NCBI GenBank assembly: GCA_002709295.1
Contig: PAQL01000031.1
Coordinates: 1-64,000, forward strand
DNA length: 64,000 nt
Direction of reading: 5' to 3'
Source: Phycisphaerae bacterium
Lineage (GTDB): Bacteria; Planctomycetota; Phycisphaerae; Phycisphaerales; SM1A02
The position numbers and the translations under genes are program-made. The notes beneath the pieces are model-generated. The model was not told the DNA's origin and ran no database searches. It worked only from the letters and a program-made list of their open reading frames with translations. Positions within the stretch are counted from its first letter, which is position 1. Each line of letters begins with the position of its first letter. This document shows positions 57,991 to 64,000 of this stretch, in pieces.

Positions 57991-59393
57991 GGCGTACCGC
58001 TCCGCGGCTTCTGGACTTCCCGCAGACGGTCGCGCGTGGTGTCGCCCTCGAAGACGCCACGCGAGCCGGCAGCGCGGGTGCTGTGGCGCTGGATGATCGC
58101 CATCGCCGAGTTGCCGGCCAGCGTGCGGCGCAGCTCCAGCTCGGTCTTGAGGTTGTTGATCTCCTGCTCCAGCGCACCGTTCTCCTGGTCGACCGCCTGC
58201 ACGGCCAGTTCGTTGGCGGCGACGTTCGGCTCCTTCTTGCCGGTCAGCAACGTGCGTTGCAGCAGCAGGGCCTTCTCCAGCACGCTGGACAGCGCAGCCT
58301 CGGACGCCAAGCGCTTGCCCAGCACGTCCTGGTCGGGTTCGTCCCGCAGGGCCTCGATCACGCCGCGGGTGATCGGCAGCGAGCTGCTGCCGGCCGCGTC
58401 GAGATTGGCCGGCGTCGTCGGCCGGGCGCCCGTTACCAGCTCCTGCAGCACCTGCAGCTTGGTCTCGTACTCTTCCTGGATCACTGGCGTGAGCCCGACG
58501 CCAGGCGTGGTCTGGGTCTTCGTGCAGTTTTCGCAGGTGCGTTGCTCGCGTTCGCCCAGCACGCGGTTCGCAAAGGCCGCGGCCGCGCCAGGCGACGACC
58601 AGGTCTGGCAGGTCAGGCGGTTGCCGCAGGCGCTGCGCGCGATCGACGAGGTATCGGTGGCGCTGCGCCCGTTGAGCAGGTTGTAGCCCGCGCGCGTCAC
58701 ATCGCCGACCACCTTGATCGAACTCTGGCCGGAGCCGCCCGCGTTGCCGCCGCCGACCCAGGGCACGCCGTTGTTCCCCTTGTTGGACTCGGCCTGCTCG
58801 ATGGCGGAGACGGCATCGGTGCTGCTGACCGCATCCCGCAGCGCCATCCCTTCGGCGAGCTGGTCCCAGCCGGCCTGGCCGCCGGCCATGTCCGCCATGC
58901 GATTGGCGATGGCCCGGCAGGTCATTTTCGAGCGGTCGAAATCCAGGCGCGCCTGGAGGATGCCGTTGGTCAGCAGGTTGTAGAGCCCCGGGTCGGCGCG
59001 CTGGATGATGAGCGCCGGGAGTGACGCCACCGCGGCAGTGGCGTTCTGGATCACGTTGCTCATGATCGTCTGGAAGCCGTTGGTGATGCCGTTGAGCTGG
59101 TTCTGCAGGGTCGTGGTGATGCTCATGTCGCCGCAGATCAGGTTGCTGTTCCAGCCGATCCCCACGCCGATGCTCTGCATGTTGCCGGCACCGCCCATCG
59201 ACACGGCCCGGCCGCCGCCGATGCTGTAGAGCACGTCGTCGCCGATCACGCTGCCGCTGACGTTCACGCCATTGGGATCGATGCGCGTCTGCGCCCAGGC
59301 GACGCCGACGACCAGCGTGATGGCCGCCACGAGCAGCGTGGCCCGCAGGGGCGATTTCGCGCGGCGCAGGAAGTCAGGGAGGGATGCGTTCAT
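57987..59393 (-). CDS. ICE transfer protein, PFL_4711/TIGR03755 family
   Basis: The 468-residue product has an N-terminal signal segment (ATLLVAAITLVVGVAWAQ). A periplasmic part with conserved GIGWNSNLICGDMSI, paired cysteines (CENC) and a C-terminal coiled-coil region (GALEQEINNLKTELELRR) follows. It fits the TIGR03755 integrating conjugative element family. The ATG at 59393 follows GAGGAA. Confidence 0.88.
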   Translation of the reverse strand: MNASLPDFLRRAKSPLRATLLVAAITLVVGVAWAQTRIDPNGVNVSGSVIGDDVLYSIGGGRAVSMGGAGNMQSIGVGIGWNSNLICGDMSITTTLQNQLNGITNGFQTIMSNVIQNATAAVASLPALIIQRADPGLYNLLTNGILQARLDFDRSKMTCRAIANRMADMAGGQAGWDQLAEGMALRDAVSSTDAVSAIEQAESNKGNNGVPWVGGGNAGGSGQSSIKVVGDVTRAGYNLLNGRSATDTSSIARSACGNRLTCQTWSSPGAAAAFANRVLGEREQRTCENCTKTQTTPGVGLTPVIQEEYETKLQVLQELVTGARPTTPANLDAAGSSSLPITRGVIEALRDEPDQDVLGKRLASEAALSSVLEKALLLQRTLLTGKKEPNVAANELAVQAVDQENGALEQEINNLKTELELRRTLAGNSAMAIIQRHSTRAAGSRGVFEGDTTRDRLREVQKPRSGTP

Positions 59394-59403
59394 CGTGGGT
59401 TCC

Positions 59404-60348
59404 TCACATGAAATCGACGCTGCCGAGGAAGACCTGGCCACGGCGCCGGCAGCAGGAGTACGGCCGCCACAAGGCCCAGGCGTAGTCGCCCTGCTGGGCC
59501 TGCACGCGGGTGCGGCTGTGCGGGAAGACCACGCAACTGTTCGAGAGCGTGGGCGTCAGCTCCTGCCACTTGCCCGTCGAGGCGTCGGTCTCCATCAGCG
59601 CGCCGGCCGGCCAGTAGCCGTCGCGGGCGCTGGCCAGCAGGGGCTGGTACACGTGAATCTGGTTGCGGCGTGTCACTATGTCGCCCGCGCGCTGCGCGAC
59701 CACGGCGCCGCTCTTGTGGTCGTCGGCCTGGTGCAGGAAGCCACCGCGGGGATACACGTTGCCCCAGAGGTTCAGGCCGGTGCGCGTACCGATTTCGCGC
59801 CGGCCGGGGATGAGCGCTTCGGGGTAGAACGCTTCCGGGATGTTGTAGCGCCAGGCGATCGTGTCGAGCGTGCTCAGCAGATACGGCATGAAGGCCGTGC
59901 CAGCGCCTTCGCAGGTGTAGCCGGAGGCGCTGGCGAACTGGCTGAACACCATCCCGGCCGGATGGCCGATGACATCGGCGTTCTTGAACTTGGCGAGGTT
60001 GTTCTCGTTGTCGTGATTGGTCGTGCCGTCACCGCCCGCCTTGGCGGTCGGGTTGGGCATGCTCATCGCCCTGACTTCCTGCCACGGGTTTTCTCCGGTG
60101 TTCGAGTAGCTCGACACCACCGCATCGGGGACGTAGTGGCGCACCTTGACGGAAGTGCGAACCGAGCAGCCGAAGGGCGTGCAGTACAGCCAGTAGCAGA
60201 TTCCGACCACGCGGTATTCGAGGCAGTCGGGGGACAGCGCCGACGAGACGATGGTGGCGGTGTCCAGGGCGAACGTCGACGTGGCCGCGCTCAGCAGCAG
60301 CGAGGCGGCGGTGGCGCGCAGGCGCCGGCGTGCCAGCAGGAGGCTCAT
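59404..60348 (-). CDS. TraU-like ICE protein, PFL_4710/TIGR03756 family
   Basis: The 314-residue product has a signal peptide (LLLSAATSTFALDTA) and many cysteines, including the pattern DCLEYRVVGICYWLYCTPFGC. This matches TraU/TIGR03756 proteins needed for DNA transfer and mating-pair stabilisation in the periplasm. The DsbA-like protein encoded nearby may form its disulfides. Confidence 0.9.
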   Translation of the reverse strand: MSLLLARRRLRATAASLLLSAATSTFALDTATIVSSALSPDCLEYRVVGICYWLYCTPFGCSVRTSVKVRHYVPDAVVSSYSNTGENPWQEVRAMSMPNPTAKAGGDGTTNHDNENNLAKFKNADVIGHPAGMVFSQFASASGYTCEGAGTAFMPYLLSTLDTIAWRYNIPEAFYPEALIPGRREIGTRTGLNLWGNVYPRGGFLHQADDHKSGAVVAQRAGDIVTRRNQIHVYQPLLASARDGYWPAGALMETDASTGKWQELTPTLSNSCVVFPHSRTRVQAQQGDYAWALWRPYSCCRRRGQVFLGSVDFM

Positions 60349-60794
60349 GGCTGCGCGCTCCGGTAGGCGTTGATGCGCGCGACGGCGCGGGGCACGTCGG
60401 GCTCGCCGTAGACCACGTAGCGTCGCTCGACCACCACGGCGGGAATCTTGGCGATGCCCAGCCCCCAGGCATCCGCGACACCTTGGTAGGCATGGCCGAT
60501 GCGGCGCTGCAGGGCCTCGCCGCCGTCATGCAACCGCTGCCGCACCAGGGCCGCGGCCTGTTGGGGGTCGGCCGGTAGGTGCGCGGCGAGTTCGACCTCG
60601 ATGCGCGTGGCCTGGTCCAGCTCGATGATCCGCACGCCGGCCGGGGCCTGCACCGGATGACGGCTGTCGGTGACGACGAGCACATCGGCGGCCGCCGCGA
60701 TGGGACCGAGCAGCGCGGCGCACAGTCCAGCGGCCAGCCGGGCGGCCAGGGGGCGCCGCGAGGCGGCAGGAAGGTTGAAGGAATGAGCCGGCAT
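60345..60794 (-). CDS. ICE protein, PFL_4709/TIGR03757 family
   Basis: The 149-residue product has a signal peptide (LAAGLCAALLGPIAAAADV) and a thioredoxin-like core without cysteines (LGIAKIPAVVVERRYVVYGEPDV). It resembles the TIGR03757/TrbC-like family. It overlaps the TraU-like gene by 4 nt. Confidence 0.85.
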   Translation of the reverse strand: MPAHSFNLPAASRRPLAARLAAGLCAALLGPIAAAADVLVVTDSRHPVQAPAGVRIIELDQATRIEVELAAHLPADPQQAAALVRQRLHDGGEALQRRIGHAYQGVADAWGLGIAKIPAVVVERRYVVYGEPDVPRAVARINAYRSAQP

Positions 60795-60899
60795 GTCGCG
60801 CCTCCGCGGAGTCGATGCAGACTCGTAGTCGAGCGCAATGCAGATCAGGGAACGACAAAGAAACCGAAACCGGTCAGCCCCGATTTCCTGCGGACCGGC

Positions 60900-60928
60900 G
60901 AAAAGAAACGGGAGCCAAGGGCTCCCGT
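60900..60928 (-). terminator. Terminator downstream of the RadC-like gene
   Basis: A 9-bp stem ACGGGAGCC/GGCTCCCGT with a 3-nt loop is followed leftward by TTCTTTTCG. Confidence 0.85.
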
Positions 60929-60946
60929 GGTGATGAAACGAGTGCG

Positions 60947-61441
60947 CTACAACAAGCCGGCTTCGGCGAACGAGTACGGGCTGCCCTTGCCGACGATGAA
61001 GTGGTCCAGCACCCGGACATCGACGGTGGCCAGGGCGCTCTTCAGCCGCTCGGTGATCGCACGATCAGCGGCCGATGGCTCGGTGGTCCCCGAGGGGTGC
61101 TGATGCGCCAGGATCAGCGCCGAAGCGTTGAGCGCCAGCGCACGCTGGACCACCACCCTCGGATACACCGAAGTCTGGTCGACCGTGCCCTTGAACAGCG
61201 GCTCAAAGGCGAGCACCTGGTGCTGGCTGTCGAGAAACACGACGGCGAAGATTTCGTTCGGCTCCGCGACCAGTTTCAGGCGCAGGTAGTCGCGCACGGC
61301 GGCGGGACTGCCCAGCGCTGGACCGGCCTTGAACACGCGGTTCTCCAGCAGGGTAATGGCCTGCTGGATGATCCAGTCTTCGTGCTGGGCGGCGATTAGG
61401 GTGAGCGACTCCGGGCGGGAGTCGGCGATGACAAGAGACAT
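60947..61441 (-). CDS. RadC-like JAB/MPN domain protein
   Basis: The 164-residue product has the JAMM metal motif [18 protein letters not shown] near 115-135 and [30 protein letters not shown]. It is a short RadC homologue common on ICEs and plasmids; true function unknown. The 195 bp to its right hold no gene. Confidence 0.9.
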   Translation of the reverse strand: MSLVIADSRPESLTLIAAQHEDWIIQQAITLLENRVFKAGPALGSPAAVRDYLRLKLVAEPNEIFAVVFLDSQHQVLAFEPLFKGTVDQTSVYPRVVVQRALALNASALILAHQHPSGTTEPSAADRAITERLKSALATVDVRVLDHFIVGKGSPYSFAEAGLL

Positions 61442-61636
61442 GGCGAACCTCCAATGGATGAGATCGGAGGGCGCCTGCCCCTGGAGGGCAAACCCTCCTG
61501 GGGACGATGGGGATGGAACAGGTGACGAGCGGGCATCCACCACCGCGGATGCGGTGGCCGTTCGCGTCAAGGGATGCGATGCGAACGGGTTTCGATCAAC
61601 GCGGACGAGCCGCGCCGCAGCCTTGAAGATCGATGG

Positions 61637-62380
61637 CTACCTGGGCATGTCACCGGCAACGCCGGCGGGCATGTCTGGGGAATGGGCGGGTTCGGCTGCG
61701 GTCGTGCTGCGGGCGGCGAGCAGGTCGATGGCCGACAGCAAGGCATCGCCTTCGACGGGGCCGTGCAGCAGGAGGGTCTTGCCGGACTCGCGGTCGCGCA
61801 GTTGCAGGGCCGGCGTGGCCGCGATGCCCTGCTGTGCTGCTTCCACCGCCTGGGCGCGGATGACGGCATCGGGGCGATCGCTGTCGAGACAACCCTGCAT
61901 GGCTGGCGTGAGGTCGGGATAGCGCAGGCCCTCCGGCAGGCCGTGGCCGTCGCCGCGGGTGTTCGAGTAGAGCCACGCCACGGCCTGCCAGAACGTGGCA
62001 TGTCCGCCCGTCTCGCCCGCGCACTCGACCAGGCGTGCCCCGGCAGTCGCGGCCGGCTCGTGCATGGACAGCGGCAGGTGGTGCCACTGCCAGTTCACCT
62101 CGGGATGGGCGTCGATCCAGCGCTTGAGCGCGGGGAAGTAGGCCCGGCAGTACGGACACTCCAGGTCGGCGTACCCGACCACCGTGAAGCGCGCATCGGC
62201 ACGGCCATACAGCCAGGGCGGGCCGGCCGGTTTCGACGCTTCGGACCCGGCGGCGGCCAGGGACATGGGCTCGGTCGCCGGATGCGGCGCGCGCAGCAGC
62301 ATCCACGAGGCAACCCCAGTCGTCGCCACGATCAGCAGACCGATCCAGGGATGACGGCGGGCGAATGAAGGCATGCGCAT
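61637..62380 (-). CDS. DsbA-like thiol-disulfide exchange protein
   Basis: The 247-residue product has an N-terminal membrane anchor (WIGLLIVATTGVASWMLL) and a thioredoxin fold with the active site CPYC in YADLECPYCRAYFPAL (near 75). It probably oxidises or isomerises periplasmic transfer proteins, such as the cysteine-rich TraU-like product. Confidence 0.88.
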   Translation of the reverse strand: MRMPSFARRHPWIGLLIVATTGVASWMLLRAPHPATEPMSLAAAGSEASKPAGPPWLYGRADARFTVVGYADLECPYCRAYFPALKRWIDAHPEVNWQWHHLPLSMHEPAATAGARLVECAGETGGHATFWQAVAWLYSNTRGDGHGLPEGLRYPDLTPAMQGCLDSDRPDAVIRAQAVEAAQQGIAATPALQLRDRESGKTLLLHGPVEGDALLSAIDLLAARSTTAAEPAHSPDMPAGVAGDMPR

Positions 62381-62393
62381 CGTGTTGCTCCCG

Positions 62394-64000
62394 TCAGGCC
62401 AGCGTGTCCAGCGTCAGAGGTTCGATGCCCCGCGCGCGGTCGATCTTCTCGGCCACGCGGAAGGCGGCATCCAGCTCGCTGATGCCGTGCTGCTGCATCA
62501 ACTGGAAGCGTTCGGCCTTCTCCTCGGGCTCGGTCATCGCCATCGCCAGGTAGAGGCTGGGCGGCACGGCGCGGAACAGCACCTCCATCGACTTGGACAG
62601 GATGACGCCCTCGCTGAACTTGCCGGCCTCCTTGCGCGCCGAGAGCATCAGCGCCTTCTGCGAAGCGTTGAGTTCGCGGAAGCGCGCGATCTTCTCCACT
62701 TCATCGGGTGGCATCGACAGGCAGATCCACCACTCGATCATGTTGAGCATGGGCTCGGCCGCCTTCGGCAAGTCGTCGAGGTTCTGCGTGGCGAGCCAGA
62801 ACCAGGCGCCGAGCTTGCGCCACATCTTGGTGATCTTGACCACGTAGGGCGCGAGCAGCGGGTTCTTCGTGATGATGTGGCCTTCGTCCGTCACGTTGAT
62901 GATCGGACGGCCCAGGAACTGGTCGCGCTCGGCGATGTTGTTGACGGTGTTGATGAGCGAGATGTAGGCAATCGAGAGTTGGGCGTTGTAGCCCTCGCGC
63001 GCGAAGGTGGCCAGGTCCACGATGGTGATGTCCGCCTCGGGCCACGGCGTGCCGGACCGGTCGAACATCTCGCCGTCCACGTCCTGGCAGAACATATCCA
63101 TGGCGTCGGCCATCTCCAGCAGCCGTGCGCGCCGCATCTCCGGCAGCGTGGCGTCGCGGGCGCGCTCGCGCAGCGCGTCGCGCACATCGCGCGTGAGCAC
63201 CGTGCGTCTGTCCGCCACGCAATGCTGGGCCGCATCGAGAATGCACTGGCGGATCAGGCTGCGGTCGGCGCGCGTCATGCGCGCTTCTTCCTTGTCCTCG
63301 CCGCCGGTAATCATCAGCCGTGCAGTGATCTCCAGCTCGCCGAGCACGTCGCGCTGCTCGTCGCCTTCCACGGCCATGCCGGCATCGGTCTGGTCTTCGT
63401 CGAGCGCATCGGCGTCCAGCGTCTGTACCTGGCTCGGCGTATCGACCAGGCGCCAGGCGTCGGCGAACGGAGCCAGACTGACGCCCGCGCCCGGCGCGAG
63501 CTTCACCCGATGCACGGTGAGGCCCAGCCGTGCCGCGAAGTCGCCGAACAGGCCGAAGCTGTTGCCCGCCTCGACGATGAACAGGCGCGGCCGGTAGATC
63601 GCCGTCACCTGGTTCAGGATGTTGTTGAGCGTCGCGCTCTTGCCCGAACCCGTGGGGCCGAACAGGAATAGATGCGCGTTCATCTGCCGGTCGAGGCGGT
63701 TCAACGGATCGAAGGTGATCGGGCCGCCGCCGCGGTTGAAGAACGTGATGCCCGGATGCCCCGTGCCCTGACTGCGGCCCCAGACCGGCGCCAGGTTCGC
63801 CGCATGTTGCGCGAACATGAGCTGGGTGTACCACTGGCGCTTGTCGGCCGCCGGATCGAACACGCACGGCAGCCAGCGTAGATAGCTGTTCAGCGGCGCC
63901 ACCTCGTCCTCTTCGCGTACCGGTTGCAGGCCGGCGTTGAGCATCACGTTGACGAGCTGCAGGCCGCGCGCATCGAGCTGGGCCAGGTCGCGGCCGCGCA
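62394..64000 (-). CDS. Conjugative transfer ATPase, TIGR03744/VirB4-like, partial
   Basis: The visible C-terminal part has 535 residues and continues beyond the window. Walker A is FGPTGSGKSATLNN, and a Walker B-like segment WFWLATQNLDDLP follows. It matches the PFL_4706/TIGR03744 ATPase family that powers the type IV secretion channel at the inner membrane. The frame stays open to base 64000; its start is outside. Confidence 0.92.
   Translation of the reverse strand, partial: RGRDLAQLDARGLQLVNVMLNAGLQPVREEDEVAPLNSYLRWLPCVFDPAADKRQWYTQLMFAQHAANLAPVWGRSQGTGHPGITFFNRGGGPITFDPLNRLDRQMNAHLFLFGPTGSGKSATLNNILNQVTAIYRPRLFIVEAGNSFGLFGDFAARLGLTVHRVKLAPGAGVSLAPFADAWRLVDTPSQVQTLDADALDEDQTDAGMAVEGDEQRDVLGELEITARLMITGGEDKEEARMTRADRSLIRQCILDAAQHCVADRRTVLTRDVRDALRERARDATLPEMRRARLLEMADAMDMFCQDVDGEMFDRSGTPWPEADITIVDLATFAREGYNAQLSIAYISLINTVNNIAERDQFLGRPIINVTDEGHIITKNPLLAPYVVKITKMWRKLGAWFWLATQNLDDLPKAAEPMLNMIEWWICLSMPPDEVEKIARFRELNASQKALMLSARKEAGKFSEGVILSKSMEVLFRAVPPSLYLAMAMTEPEEKAERFQLMQQHGISELDAAFRVAEKIDRARGIEPLTLDTLA

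Larger units (their letters stand above)
48564..64000. mobile_element. ICE of the ICEclc/PFGI type, left part, runs off the window
   Basis: It contains an IntB13-like integrase next to a tRNA-Gly 3' repeat, an MobH relaxase, a TraG-like protein, PFL_4711/4710/4709-like proteins, RadC, a DsbA-like protein and a VirB4-like ATPase in the order typical of Pseudomonas ICEs. The right end is not in the window, so its size and cargo are unknown. Confidence 0.88.

Overview
The window is GC-rich chromosomal DNA from a member of the Pseudomonadaceae; the core genes (apbC/mrp, metG, an rsuA-type pseudouridine synthase, tRNA-Gly) and the accessory protein types fit Pseudomonas or Stutzerimonas. The genus is inferred from protein resemblance, not from rRNA.

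Layout: (1) 1-4596, conserved core: apbC and metG diverge, then a small cysteine-rich gene coupled to rsuA, then tRNA-Gly(CCC). (2) 4553-48563, a complete temperate prophage of about 44 kb integrated into the 3' part of tRNA-Gly and bounded by a 44-bp direct repeat. (3) From the right copy of that repeat to the window end, the integrase-proximal and conjugation part of an integrative and conjugative element (ICE) of the ICEclc/PFGI type, sharing the same tRNA-derived site; its far end is outside the window.

The prophage is a chimera. Its head genes (terminase gpA/Nu1, gpW, portal, ClpP-like protease, gpD, gpE, FII) are lambda-like, while its contractile tail (V, W, PAAR, J, I, fibre, FI, FII, E, T, U, X, D) is P2-like. 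Late genes run leftward from a holin near 32.9 kb to endolysin and Rz/Rz1 beside attL. A leftward early block (cro-like, CII-like, DksA-like, antirepressor, primase-helicase, repeat array) and a rightward block (CI repressor, YafO-type toxin pair, PrtN-like and DUF2303 genes, a cytosine methyltransferase with an overlapping second frame, AlpA-like gene) flank the switch at 39.36-39.46 kb. The leftward integrase abuts attR.

The most striking content is a complete diversity-generating retroelement (DGR) at 16.25-20.5 kb. It consists of a tail-fibre gene ending in a variable repeat (VR), an avd accessory gene, a non-coding template repeat (TR) and a DGR reverse transcriptase. TR and VR align over 121 bp with 12 mismatches, and every mismatch is at a TR adenine on the coding strand. 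A 7-bp hairpin with a GAGA loop lies just downstream of VR. The prophage should therefore be able to vary the receptor-binding tip of its tail fibre.

The ICE segment holds an IntB13-like integrase, an Xre regulator, a MobH-type relaxase, an AbiEi/AbiEii abortive-infection pair as cargo, and a block of mating-pair-formation genes (TraG-like, PFL_4711/4710/4709-type, RadC-like, DsbA-like, VirB4-like ATPase cut by the window edge). No rRNA genes, CRISPR arrays or insertion sequences were seen.
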